A DNA stretch of 64,000 nucleotides from Xanthobacteraceae bacterium (GTDB lineage Bacteria > Pseudomonadota > Alphaproteobacteria > Rhizobiales > Xanthobacteraceae). A program made the position numbers and the translations under genes. The stretch is taken from the NCBI GenBank assembly GCA_019745775.1, contig JAIESR010000063.1, positions 33,921-97,920 of the forward strand, given 5' to 3'. The notes beneath the pieces were generated by a model. It was not told where the DNA came from, ran no database searches, and saw only the letters and a program-made list of their open reading frames with translations. This document shows positions 38,008 to 47,577 of the stretch, one piece after another (within the stretch, counting starts at the first letter, position 1; every line of letters starts with the position of its first letter).

Positions 38008-38886
38008 ATGGCGGTCGCCGACACCCGCGAGACCAACCGCTACCTGAGCGCCCGGCGCAATCCGGATTTCACCATCGATCAGGATTGGGCGTCGTATTCG
38101 CGCGCCGAGCATGACCGCTGGGACCGCCTGTTCCACCGCTCGCAGGCGGTGCTGCGCGAGCGCGCCTGCGACGAATTCCTGGCCGCGATGGATACGTTGC
38201 AGCTCTCCGAGGCCGGCATTCCCGACATGATGAAGCTCTCCGACCGGCTGGAGACGATCACCGGCTGGCGGGTCGTGCCTGTCGTCGAGCTGGTGCCCGA
38301 CGATGTCTTCTTCAGTCATCTCGCCAACCGGCGGTTCCCGGCGGGCGCGTTCATCCGGCCGGAATCGCAGATGGACTATCTCGAGGAGCCGGACATCTTC
38401 CACGACGTGTTCGGCCACGTGCCTTTGCTGGCCAACCCGGTGTTCGCGGATTTCATGCAGGCCTACGGCAAAGGCGGGCAGCGCGCGCTCGACCTCGGCT
38501 GCCTGAAGAACCTCGCGCGGCTCTACTGGTACACGGTGGAGTTCGGGCTGATCCGCGCGCCCGAGGGTTTGCGCATCTTCGGCGCCGGCATCATGTCGTC
38601 GGTGACCGAAAGCGTATTCGCGCTGGAGGACGGCTCGCCGCACCGCGTGGCGTTCGACCTCGAACGCGTGATGCGCACCAACTACATCATCGACGATTTC
38701 CAGCAGACCTATTTCGTGATCGACAGTTTCCAGTCGCTGCTGGACGACTGCTATCGCGACTTCGGCCCGATCTATGAATGGATCGGCAAGGCGAGCGATA
38801 TCGCGCCGGATCAGCTGGTTGACGGTGACAAAGTCGTGAACCGCGGCACGCTGGGTTATTTCAAGGATAAATCGCGCGAAGGCTGA
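38008..38886 (+). CDS. phhA: Phenylalanine 4-monooxygenase
   Basis: 292 aa, the size of bacterial pterin-dependent phenylalanine hydroxylase. Iron ligands are in IFHDVFGHVPLL (two His) and WYTVEFGL (Glu). It turns phenylalanine into tyrosine, feeding homogentisate-type breakdown. ATG at 38008 is chosen because GAGG is 7 nt upstream and homology begins there; the earlier ATG at 37963 lies in the end of the palindromic repeat. Single-gene unit; no carbinolamine dehydratase nearby. Confidence 0.95.
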   Translation: MAVADTRETNRYLSARRNPDFTIDQDWASYSRAEHDRWDRLFHRSQAVLRERACDEFLAAMDTLQLSEAGIPDMMKLSDRLETITGWRVVPVVELVPDDVFFSHLANRRFPAGAFIRPESQMDYLEEPDIFHDVFGHVPLLANPVFADFMQAYGKGGQRALDLGCLKNLARLYWYTVEFGLIRAPEGLRIFGAGIMSSVTESVFALEDGSPHRVAFDLERVMRTNYIIDDFQQTYFVIDSFQSLLDDCYRDFGPIYEWIGKASDIAPDQLVDGDKVVNRGTLGYFKDKSREG

Positions 38887-38921
38887 ACAGTCGGCAGTGT
38901 GACGGCAAGACGGTGCCGCGA

Positions 38922-39079
38922 GTCACCCTCCCCCTTGTGGGGAGGGTCGACCGACGAGCGAAGCGAGGCGGTCGGGGTGGGGGTCGCAGTTTGAGAATGA
39001 GGAATCGCCACGACCCACAACTTCTACCCCCACCCCGCTCGCTTTCGCGAGCGACCCTCCCCACAAGGGGGAGGGTGAC
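38922..39079. repeat. Long imperfect inverted repeat (CACCCTCCCCC type)
   Basis: Outer arms GTCACCCTCCCCCTTGTGGG and CCCACAAGGGGGAGGGTGAC face each other around inner arms GCGGTCGGGGTGGGGGT and ACCCCCACCCCGC. Occupies most of the 356-bp gap between phhA and the RegB-type kinase gene; no gene is seen in that gap. Same general design as the element at 20175. Confidence 0.85.
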
Positions 39080-39242
39080 CCGCGGCTCGATCTCGCTTCA
39101 CGACAACGAGCGACATCATTTTGCGAGAGTACCTGGTTCTTAACGCAGCAAGATTAAGCGTAACGCACGACACCCCTCCTAATTCGCCGCGCGGCCATCG
39201 ACCGCGCTTGTGACGCCCGCGCGAAACGCTAGATTTCGCCGC

Positions 39243-40565
39243 ATGCCCGAAGATCTCCGCCAGGCCCTGGAGACCGGCCGCCACGTCCGCGTCGACACGC
39301 TGGTGCGGCTGCGCTGGATCGCCGTCATCGGCCAGACCATCGCCGTGCTGGTGGTGCACTTTGCACTCGACTTCACCTTGCCGCTCTACGCCTGCCTGGC
39401 GGTGATCGCGCTCGCCGCCTGGCTCAACGTGGCGCTGCGGGTGCGCTTCTCGGTGACGCAGCGGCTGCCGCCCGACCGCGCCGCCTGGCTATTCGCCTTC
39501 GACATCGCCGAGATCGGCGTGCTCTTGTTCCTCACCGGCGGCTTGCAGAACCCGTTCTCGTTCCTGCTGCTCGGGCCGGTGCTGCTGTCGGCGACCTCGC
39601 TGCCGCCGCGCATGATCGTGATCCTCGCCGTGTTCGCGGCGCTCTGCTCGAGCGTGCTCGCGTTCTACTACTATCCGCTGCCGTGGGACGCCGACGAGAA
39701 GCCCCTGCAGCTGCCGGCGGTCTACATCGCCGGCGTGTGGCTGGCGACGCTGCTCTCGCTCGGCTTCATCGGCGTGCACGCCTGGCAGCTGACCGAAGAA
39801 GCGCGCCAGCTCACCGACGCGCTCGCCGCCACCGAGCTGGTGCTCGCGCGCGAGCAACATCTCTCGCAGCTCGACGGCCTCGCCGCCGCCGCCGCGCATG
39901 AGCTCGGCACGCCGCTTGCCACGATTACCGTCATTGCGACCGAGCTCGAGCGCGCGATCGAGAAGGGCTCGCCGCTGGCGGACGATATCGTGCTGTTGCG
40001 CGAACAGGCCCAGCGCTGCCGGCAGATCCTCGGCAAGCTCACGGAACTGTCCGCCGACGCCGAGCCGTTCGACCGCATGCCGCTGTCGGCGCTGCTCGAA
40101 GAGGTGGTGGCGCCGCACCGGGATTTCGGCGTCGACATCAAGGTCGCGCTCACGCCGCATGACGCCGCCGAGCCGGTCGGCGGGCGCAATCCGGCGATCC
40201 TCTACGGTCTCGGCAATCTGGTCGAGAACGCGGTCGACTTCGCCGACGGCACCGTCGACATCGCCGCCGACTGGTCGAGCGAGGACGTGTTGGTGACGAT
40301 CACCGACGACGGGCCGGGATTTGCCCCGGAGATCATGGACCGCATCGGCGATCCCTACGTCACCAGCCGGCGGCAGCGGCGGATGAACGTCGGCAGCGAG
40401 GGCGGCGGCGGACTCGGCCTCGGCTTCTTCATCGCCAAGACGCTGCTCGAACGGGCCGGCGCAACGCTGGAATTCGAGAACCGCGCCGCCCCGGCGCGCG
40501 GTGCCGTGGTGCGGGTGCGCTGGAGCCGGGGCGAATTCGAACAACTGCCGGCGCTTGCGTATTGA
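39243..40565 (+). CDS. regB: RegB/ActS/PrrB-type redox sensor histidine kinase
   Basis: 440 aa. Six membrane helices in the first ~185 residues, with the RegB quinone-site heptapeptide GGLQNPF (99-105), the H-box AAAHELGTPLATI (His219), the redox cysteine region QAQRCRQIL (Cys259) and an ATPase domain with GGGGLGLGFFIAKTLLERAG. It senses the quinone pool and phosphorylates RegA, controlling respiration, carbon and nitrogen fixation genes. The ATG at 39243 is preferred over the one at 39210 because homology starts there. The partner regA follows 211 bp later, on the same strand. Confidence 0.93.
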   Translation: MPEDLRQALETGRHVRVDTLVRLRWIAVIGQTIAVLVVHFALDFTLPLYACLAVIALAAWLNVALRVRFSVTQRLPPDRAAWLFAFDIAEIGVLLFLTGGLQNPFSFLLLGPVLLSATSLPPRMIVILAVFAALCSSVLAFYYYPLPWDADEKPLQLPAVYIAGVWLATLLSLGFIGVHAWQLTEEARQLTDALAATELVLAREQHLSQLDGLAAAAAHELGTPLATITVIATELERAIEKGSPLADDIVLLREQAQRCRQILGKLTELSADAEPFDRMPLSALLEEVVAPHRDFGVDIKVALTPHDAAEPVGGRNPAILYGLGNLVENAVDFADGTVDIAADWSSEDVLVTITDDGPGFAPEIMDRIGDPYVTSRRQRRMNVGSEGGGGLGLGFFIAKTLLERAGATLEFENRAAPARGAVVRVRWSRGEFEQLPALAY

Positions 40566-40776
40566 TCGCGTGTTGCGCTGCATCAAGAGCCCGGGAACAC
40601 GGCCATCGAAGTAAATGGACAAGAATTTACCTTGCCCCGCGGTTGTCACCCGCGCCGTGCCGTGAATATATAGAATTGAACGTGTGAAACGGCTGCGGCC
40701 GTTGCCTCTGGTCGCATTGGGAAGTCTTGAAACTTCTCGTCTCTGCATCCGGCGGCGCAGCGCTGGAGGCAATGTC

Positions 40777-41373
40777 ATGGCAACGACCCTCGCCGAGAAA
40801 ACGACAATGGCCGAGAAAACGAACGCCGACCGGAACGCCACAAGCGCGGGCGAACGCACGCTGCTGATCGTCGAGGACGACAAGTCGTTCCTGCAACGGC
40901 TGGCGCGGGCCATGGAAGGCCGCGGCTTCACCGTGATGACCGCCGAATCGGTCGCCGAAGGCCTGATCCAGCTCGAGACCTCCTCGCCCGCCTTCGCGGT
41001 GGTCGACATGCGGCTCGGCGACGGCAACGGCCTCGACGTGATCTCCGCGCTCAAGCGGCGCCGCCCCGACGCCCGCGCCATCATCCTCACCGGCTACGGC
41101 AACATCGCCACCGCGGTGACCGCGGTGAAGCTCGGCGCGCTCGACTATCTCGCCAAGCCGGTCGACGCCGACGACGTCGTGAACGCGCTCCTGGCACTTG
41201 AGGGAAAATCCGCCGAGCCGCCGGAAAATCCGATGTCGGCCGATCGCGTCCGCTGGGAGCACATCCAGCGCATCTACGAATTGTGCAACCGCAACGTCTC
41301 GGAGACCGCGCGGCGGCTGAACATGCACCGCCGCACGCTCCAGCGCATCCTGGCGAAGCGCGCGCCGAAGTAA
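40777..41373 (+). CDS. regA: RegA/ActR/PrrA-type response regulator
   Basis: 198 aa from the ATG at 40777 (GGAGG 8 nt upstream). Receiver with IVEDD and phospho-acceptor Asp77 in VVDMRLGDGNG, then the very conserved C-terminal helix-turn-helix NRNVSETARRLNMHRRTLQR of the RegA family. Global redox regulator partnered with the kinase just upstream. The 211-bp gap between them suggests it has its own promoter, as in other alphaproteobacteria. Confidence 0.95.
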   Translation: MATTLAEKTTMAEKTNADRNATSAGERTLLIVEDDKSFLQRLARAMEGRGFTVMTAESVAEGLIQLETSSPAFAVVDMRLGDGNGLDVISALKRRRPDARAIILTGYGNIATAVTAVKLGALDYLAKPVDADDVVNALLALEGKSAEPPENPMSADRVRWEHIQRIYELCNRNVSETARRLNMHRRTLQRILAKRAPK

Positions 41374-41486
41374 GCCGGGCGGGCACCTCTCGCTTCTGCA
41401 CCTGAGCGGGGCGGCAACCATGGTTGCCGCGTGGTGGCTGATGTTATGGTCGGCGCCAGTCAGAAGACCTGCGGGAGGGACACACC

Positions 41487-42482
41487 ATGGGACGACTCGC
41501 CAAGGGACGACTCTTCGCCGCGCTGGCGCTTGTCGCCGCGCTGCACACGACCGCCGCCGCGCAGGCGCCATCCGCACAAACTCCATCCTCCTGGCCGAAC
41601 AAGCCCGTTCGCATCATCGTGCCTGTGACGCCAGGCAGCGCGCTCGACATCACCGCGCGCGTCATCGCCGAACGGCTGTCGGCGCAGCTCGGCCAGACCT
41701 TCGTGGTCGAGAACCGCACCGGCGCCGGCGGCACCATCGGCGCCGCCTACGTCGCCAAGTCGGACCCGGACGGCTACACCATCCTCATTCATTCCGCGGC
41801 CGTGACCATCTTCCCGGCGACCTTCGCCAATCTGCCGTTCGACACCGCGCGCGACCTCGCGGCGGTGACGCCGGCGGTCAGCGTGCCCTTGGTGCTCGTG
41901 GTTTCGCCCACGCGGCACAAGTCGCTCAAGGACCTCGTGAGCGCAGCCAAGGCGAAGCCCGGCGCGATCAACTACGCCACCGTCGGCGCCGGCGCGGCCG
42001 CGCACATGACTGCCGAGCGGCTGCGGCTCTCGGCCGGCTTCGAGGCGCAGCAGATCCCGTTCCGCGGCGCGCCGGAGGCGCAGACCGAGGTGGTCGCCGG
42101 CCGCGTCGACTTCTTCTTCAGTCCGGTGCTGGCGGCGCTCCCGCTGATCAAGGCCGGCCAGCTTTCGGCGCTGGCGGTGAGCAGCGCGCGGCGTTCGACC
42201 TCGCTGCCGGACGTGCCGACGACGATCGAGGCCGGCTATCCGAACTCAGACTATGAATTCTGGCTCGGCTTCTTCCTGCCGGCCAAGACACCGCGCGACA
42301 TCGTCGAGCGGCTCTATCAGGAAATCCGCAAGGCCAAGGACCATCCCGAGGTGAAGGCAAAGCTCGCCGCGTCCGGCGGCGAGCCGATGGACATGACGCC
42401 CGCCGAATTCCAGGACTACATCCGCAAGTCGGTGGCGATGAACCACGTGCTGGCGAAGGCCGCCGGCATCAAGCTGCAGTAA
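41487..42482 (+). CDS. Tripartite tricarboxylate (Bug/TctC) binding protein 4
   Basis: 331 aa. Signal peptide (GRLFAALALVAALHTTAAAQ), then WPNKPVRIIVPVTPGSALD and VVENRTGAGGTIGAAYVAKS, the Bug opening. Followed 14 bp later by a RidA-family gene, so the pair is probably co-transcribed. No permease partners in the window. Confidence 0.93.
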   Translation: MGRLAKGRLFAALALVAALHTTAAAQAPSAQTPSSWPNKPVRIIVPVTPGSALDITARVIAERLSAQLGQTFVVENRTGAGGTIGAAYVAKSDPDGYTILIHSAAVTIFPATFANLPFDTARDLAAVTPAVSVPLVLVVSPTRHKSLKDLVSAAKAKPGAINYATVGAGAAAHMTAERLRLSAGFEAQQIPFRGAPEAQTEVVAGRVDFFFSPVLAALPLIKAGQLSALAVSSARRSTSLPDVPTTIEAGYPNSDYEFWLGFFLPAKTPRDIVERLYQEIRKAKDHPEVKAKLAASGGEPMDMTPAEFQDYIRKSVAMNHVLAKAAGIKLQ

Positions 42483-42496
42483 ATGAGGTTGAGACA

Positions 42497-42883
42497 ATGA
42501 CGACCGCGATCCGCACCGCCAATCCTGCGACCATGGCCGCGCCCGGCGGCCATTACAGCCACGCGGTGGCGGGCGGTGGCTTCGTGTTCGTGTCGGGACA
42601 ATTGCCGATTGCGCCGGACGGCACCAAGCTCAACGAGGCACCGTTCGCCGCGCAGGCGCGCCAGGTGCTCGACAATGTCGCGCATGCGCTCGCCGGCGCG
42701 GGCTCGGGCATCGACAAGCTCGTGCAGGTGCGCGTCTATGTCACCGACATCGCGTCCTGGCCGGAGTTCAACGCGATCTACGCACAATGGGCCGGCGCCG
42801 CGCGCCCCGCCCGCGCGGTGGTGCCGGTGCCGCAACTGCATTACGGATTCACGATCGAGGTGGAAGCGGTGGCGCTGGCTTGA
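42497..42883 (+). CDS. RidA/YjgF-family protein
   Basis: 128 aa with the family blocks GGHYSHAVAGGGFVFVSGQL, QVRVYVTDIASW and ARAVVPVPQL (the conserved Arg that binds the carboxylate of imines). RidA proteins hydrolyse reactive enamines/imines from amino-acid metabolism. Coupled with the TTT receptor upstream, so it may instead be a deaminase-like step for the compound that receptor binds. Confidence 0.9.
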   Translation: MTTAIRTANPATMAAPGGHYSHAVAGGGFVFVSGQLPIAPDGTKLNEAPFAAQARQVLDNVAHALAGAGSGIDKLVQVRVYVTDIASWPEFNAIYAQWAGAARPARAVVPVPQLHYGFTIEVEAVALA

Positions 42884-42907
42884 TGCGGCGCAGCCGGCCC
42901 CAACCGG

Positions 42908-43005
42908 CCTCATGCTGAGGAGCGTACGAAGTACGCGTCTCGAAGCATCGAGGCCGCCCCCATCCTTCGAAACGCCTGCTTTCGCGGGCCCTCATCAGTA
43001 TGAGG
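42908..43005. repeat. Rhizobial palindromic repeat, family 3
   Basis: CCTCATGCTGAGGAGCGTAC ... GTACGCGTCTCGAAGCATCG, then CCATCCTTCGAAACGCCTGC and TCATCAGTATGAGG. The CCTCATG...CATGAGG-like ends, the CGAA-GC core and the position between convergent genes match a common Bradyrhizobium intergenic repeat. Only one copy is in this window. Confidence 0.7.
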
Positions 43006-43018
43006 ACAGGTCAGCAGA

Positions 43019-44071
43019 TCACTTCTTCTTCTCGGCCGCCATCGCCAGCGCCGCGGCCTCGATAATGTCCTTCGGCGCCTTAGCGATCGCTTCGCTGTAG
43101 CCCTGCACCGTTGCACCGCCCTCTGGCTCGAGATCGGCGGAGCGTTTGGCGGCGTCCGCCTGGAACGCAGGGTCCTGCACCAGCCTGTCGAACGCCGTGC
43201 GCAGCGCCGCGATACGGTCGGCAGGAACATTGGAAGGCGCAATCAGCGCGCGTCCGATCGCCGAGCCCGCGGAGATGAACTCAAGGATCTTCTTCCTGCG
43301 CGGGTCGTCGACCAGCTCCTGCATCAGCGGCACGTTGGGAAGGTCCTGCTCCCGCTTGAGGCCGCCTTGGATCACCGGGATCAGGCTGCCGTCCTTCAGG
43401 CCGGCTTGCTGCGTCGCGCGCCAGACGTGCCAGGAGCCCGAGAACATGTCGGCCTCAGCGCGATGGATCGCGAGCATGACCTCGGCCGAGCCGGGATAGC
43501 CGCAGACGATGTTGAACTTGAAGCCGCCGAGCTCCTTGAGCGCCGCCGGATACTGGTAGCTCTGAGAGTTGACGCCGGTACAGGCGACGACGACCGAAGT
43601 CTTGCGCATCGCATTGGGGGTTATCGCCGGCGCGCCCTTGCGGACGACGAAGGCGGCGTTGCTCGGCGCGAACGAGCCGATATAGGTCATCTCCTCGACC
43701 TTCCACTTGCCCTGCTCCGGTGTCAGCAATTGCGTGTGACCGATGGTTTCGGGAAACAGGCCCATGGCGGTGCCGTCGCGCGGCGCCAGCGCGTAGAACC
43801 AGCGCACCGCAGCGACCCCGCCGCCACCCGGCCGGTGCTGCACGATGACGTTCGGGTTGCCGGGGATGAAACGCGTCAGGTGGTCGGCGGCAAGCCGCGC
43901 ATAGAGATCGTAGGAGCCGCCCGGCGGATGGCCGAGCACGATGGTGATGGTCTTGCCCTTGTAGAATTCTTCCGGTGACTGCGCGACGGCGGGCGACGCC
44001 GCACCGAGTCCGCAAGCGATGGCCAGCGTTGCAACAGCACGGCCCCCCGGCATGATGTTGATCTTGATCAC
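43019..44071 (-). CDS. Tripartite tricarboxylate (Bug/TctC)-like binding protein 5
   Basis: 350 aa, the most diverged of the five receptors. Signal peptide (VATLAIACGLGAASPAVAQ), mature start SPEEFYKGKTITIVLGHPPG and VIVQHRPGGGGVAAVRWFYA; ends in AMAAEKKK. The KGKTITIVLGHPPGGSYDLYARL opening is of the variant TctC group. Convergent with the RidA gene, with the family-3 repeat between them. Confidence 0.88.
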   Translation of the reverse strand: MIKINIMPGGRAVATLAIACGLGAASPAVAQSPEEFYKGKTITIVLGHPPGGSYDLYARLAADHLTRFIPGNPNVIVQHRPGGGGVAAVRWFYALAPRDGTAMGLFPETIGHTQLLTPEQGKWKVEEMTYIGSFAPSNAAFVVRKGAPAITPNAMRKTSVVVACTGVNSQSYQYPAALKELGGFKFNIVCGYPGSAEVMLAIHRAEADMFSGSWHVWRATQQAGLKDGSLIPVIQGGLKREQDLPNVPLMQELVDDPRRKKILEFISAGSAIGRALIAPSNVPADRIAALRTAFDRLVQDPAFQADAAKRSADLEPEGGATVQGYSEAIAKAPKDIIEAAALAMAAEKKK

Positions 44072-44276
44072 GCTGTTCTCCTGTTACTCGAATTGTTGCG
44101 CGACGAAATTCGGCATGCGCAAAGGCGCCGGCAAAATGCCATTTGTGAGGCATCCTTATCGTTCGGGTCGTCCGGCAATCAACGGGGAGGTTTGACGCAC
44201 CCGTGCAAGCCGCTGGGTGGTCGCACGATCCTGCCCGTCCCGTCCGCAGCGATCGCCGATCATGCTCTAGAGTTGG

Positions 44277-44768
44277 TTACCGCTCGAACTCACTGCCGTA
44301 GGGCCCTTCGGGATCGGCCAGCGCCGAGAGCCGCAGCGCCGCGGCGCGGGCGAAGGCCAGCGTCATGCTCCGGCGGGTCGCGGCATGCAGCCGGTGCTCC
44401 GGCGCCTCGCAGATGATCTCGGCGCCGAAGGCGTCGGCAACGATCAGGCCGGTGTCCTTCGGGAAGATGTCGCACGGCACTTCCAGCGTGGTCGCGAAGA
44501 ACAGGCGGTCGCAGTGCAGCCGGTAGTCGATCCATTTCTGGTCGGCGCGGAAATCGGCGATCGACGACTTGATCTCGACGATCCAGATCTCGCCCGAGCC
44601 GCCGAGCGCCACGAGGTCGGCGCGGCGGCCCGACGCCAGCGGCAGTTCGCTCACCACCGACAGCCCGAACGAATGCAACAGCCGCGTCGTGCCGCGCGCG
44701 ACCTTGAGCGCGGTCGGCGACTGGCGGCCATCAACGGGCAGCGATGCAGCAAGCGAAGCCAAGCTCAT
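44277..44768 (-). CDS. mmcB: MmcB-family DNA repair protein
   Basis: 163 aa from the ATG at 44768. The PD-(D/E)xK nuclease-like core is visible as ADLVALGGSGEIWIVEIKSS (Asp...Glu-x-Lys). MmcB is an alphaproteobacterial protein needed for survival of DNA damage such as mitomycin C. No clear GTTC-N7-GTTC SOS box was found in the 100 bp upstream. The frame runs further to 44846 without homology. Confidence 0.88.
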   Translation of the reverse strand: MSLASLAASLPVDGRQSPTALKVARGTTRLLHSFGLSVVSELPLASGRRADLVALGGSGEIWIVEIKSSIADFRADQKWIDYRLHCDRLFFATTLEVPCDIFPKDTGLIVADAFGAEIICEAPEHRLHAATRRSMTLAFARAAALRLSALADPEGPYGSEFER

Positions 44769-44881
44769 CGAATGCAGGATCCCTGGCAACGGGACAACAG
44801 TCGTCCGGTGAACGAAACGCACGCAACGGCCCCCATCGACTCTCACTTGTAAGCGTACTCGCGAGGCTCGCTCGGTCTGCT

Positions 44882-44904
44882 CCCTCTCCCCTCCGGGGAG
44901 AGGG
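44882..44904. repeat. GC-rich hairpin, second copy
   Basis: CCCTCTCCCC-TC-CGGGGAGAGGG, the same sequence as the element at 4697, placed between the mmcB start and the mtnA stop. Flanking CTCGGT and ACCGAG extend the pairing loosely. Confidence 0.65.
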
Positions 44905-44943
44905 AACGCACCGAGTTCGCCGCACTATCGTGACTCACACCAA

Positions 44944-46062
<1,119 letters not shown>

Positions 46063-46208
46063 ATCGTGGTTTGCAGCGGGGCGCACGTGGGGCGGAGCGG
46101 CGCGACGACCCGTTCATGACCAGAAACGTGGACACCCATCCCCGTACGGAACCGCCTGCGCGAATGGGACGTTGATAGTCATATCAACCCGTCCCGAAAG
46201 GACATGCC

Positions 46209-46469
46209 ATGACCCACAACCCCAGCGATCCCGACTATCGCCGCGAGCTCGTGCGCGAAGTCAACGAGGAAGGCATGAGCACCGCCGCTTGGGCCGGCAT
46301 CGCCGTCGCCGTGATGCTGCTCGGCGGCATCGCGATGTACGCGTTCTCGAGCCGCGAGACCGCCACCACCGCATCGGTACCCGCCGTCGAGCGGAGCATC
46401 CCGCCCGCGACGACCGGTCAGGGTGGCGCACAATCGAGGATGCCCGCCGCGACAGAAAAGGCGGACTGA
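46209..46469 (+). CDS. Small single-pass membrane protein
   Basis: 86 aa with a good RBS (AAAGGACATGCC before the ATG). A charged N-terminus (DPDYRRELVREVNEEGM), one membrane helix (AAWAGIAVAVMLLGGIAMYAF) and a Thr/Ser/Pro/Ala-rich outer tail. Family not recognised. A classic terminator follows 25 bp after the stop, which supports it as a real expressed gene. Confidence 0.72.
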   Translation: MTHNPSDPDYRRELVREVNEEGMSTAAWAGIAVAVMLLGGIAMYAFSSRETATTASVPAVERSIPPATTGQGGAQSRMPAATEKAD

Positions 46470-46493
46470 CCAACCTCGCGTTGGTACCTCAGG

Positions 46494-46523
46494 GACCCCC
46501 GCACAGCGGGGGTCTTCTTTTTT
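46494..46523 (+). terminator. Rho-independent terminator
   Basis: GACCCCCGC-ACA-GCGGGGGTC is a perfect 9-bp stem with a 3-nt loop, followed by TTCTTTTTTG. It ends the transcript of the small membrane protein gene. Confidence 0.92.
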
Positions 46524-46543
46524 GTGGCGTCACCGCGTCGTTT

Positions 46544-46655
46544 GTCATTGCGAGGAGCGAAGCGACGAAGCAATCCAGCCTCAGGCCGCATTTCTGGATT
46601 GCTTCGCCATAGCGCGTCGAAGACGCGCGTAAACGCGCTTACGGCTCGCAATGAC
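46544..46655. repeat. Rhizobial palindromic repeat, family 2 (copy B, inverted)
   Basis: Reverse-oriented copy of the element at 37859, differing at only about ten positions over ~110 bp. It sits just after the terminator above and before the convergent TauE gene. Confidence 0.88.
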
Positions 46656-46674
46656 GGCCTTCTAGGCTTGACAT

Positions 46675-47445
46675 CTAGAACCAATACCGCCAGGCGAACG
46701 CGGCGGTGAGCGATGCGCCGATGATGACGAGCAGCCAGCGCGCCGCGTCATCAGGCAGCACGCGCGCGATCTGCGAGCCGGCGAGCGCGCCGAGCGGCAC
46801 GCCGGCCATCATCACCAGCGCCTGCGGCCATGCCACCATGCCATTGAGCGCGAAGAACGCCGCCACCACCGCGCTGTTGACCCCGACGACGAGGTTCTTG
46901 GTGACATTGGCGGAGCGATAGTCGCCGCCGGTCCCGACCGAGATGACGCCGAGCACCAGCACGCCGAGTCCGGCGCCGAAATAGCCGCCATAGACCGACA
47001 CCGGCAACAGCCACGCGACAATGGTGCCCCAATTGTGCGCGCCGTGGCCCCTCGCCTCGCCGCGCGCGCGCAGCCAGGCGCTGATCCGCGCCGAATACGC
47101 GAACAGCACGGTGGCAAATCCCAGCAGCAGCGGGACGAGCGCCGCGAAAATGCGCTCGGGCGTGACCATCAGCAGCGTCGCGCCGGCCAGCGCGCCAACG
47201 ACTGAAGCCGCGACCATGCCGGCGAACGAGCGCCCGAGCGGCGGCAACTGCTTGCGGTCGTAGAAGCCGGAGAGAAGATTGCCGGGAACGAGCGCGACCA
47301 GGTTCGAGCAACTTGCGATCACCGGCGAGATGCCGGTCGCGAGCAGCGCCGGAAAGGTGATGATCGCGGCGCCGCCCGCCAGCGTCGAGATCGTGCCGCC
47401 GGCGATGCCGGCGAAGAACAGGAAGGCGATGTGGAGGGAGTCCAT
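46675..47445 (-). CDS. TauE/SafE sulfite exporter-family permease
   Basis: 256 aa with about eight membrane helices in two repeats, including GIAGGTISTLAGGAAIITFPALL and VYGGYFGAGLGVLVLG, the family's paired Gly-rich loops. Exports small anions such as sulfite, sulfoacetate or related organosulfonates. Single-gene unit flanked by two different palindromic repeats; ligand unknown. Confidence 0.9.
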   Translation of the reverse strand: MDSLHIAFLFFAGIAGGTISTLAGGAAIITFPALLATGISPVIASCSNLVALVPGNLLSGFYDRKQLPPLGRSFAGMVAASVVGALAGATLLMVTPERIFAALVPLLLGFATVLFAYSARISAWLRARGEARGHGAHNWGTIVAWLLPVSVYGGYFGAGLGVLVLGVISVGTGGDYRSANVTKNLVVGVNSAVVAAFFALNGMVAWPQALVMMAGVPLGALAGSQIARVLPDDAARWLLVIIGASLTAAFAWRYWF

Positions 47446-47473
47446 TTCTTATTGTTCTCGACTCCTCTCCATC

Positions 47474-47560
47474 GTCATGCCCGCGCTTGTCGCGGGCATC
47501 CACGCCTTTGGTCACTCAAAGAAACAAGACGTGGATGGCCGGGACAAGCCCGGCCATGAC
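47474..47560. repeat. Rhizobial palindromic repeat, family 1 (copy D)
   Basis: GTCATGCCCGCGCTTGTCGC and GGCCGGGACAAGCCCGGCC with CATGAC end. Between the TauE start and the gcdH stop, 18 bp from the latter. Confidence 0.85.
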
Positions 47561-47577
47561 CGCGGTTGGGGGTCTGG

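Noticed and set aside
44769..44860. SOS box upstream of mmcB
   Set aside because: GAACGAAACGC is followed by ACGC rather than GAAC, so the GAAC-N7-GAAC alphaproteobacterial box is not met.
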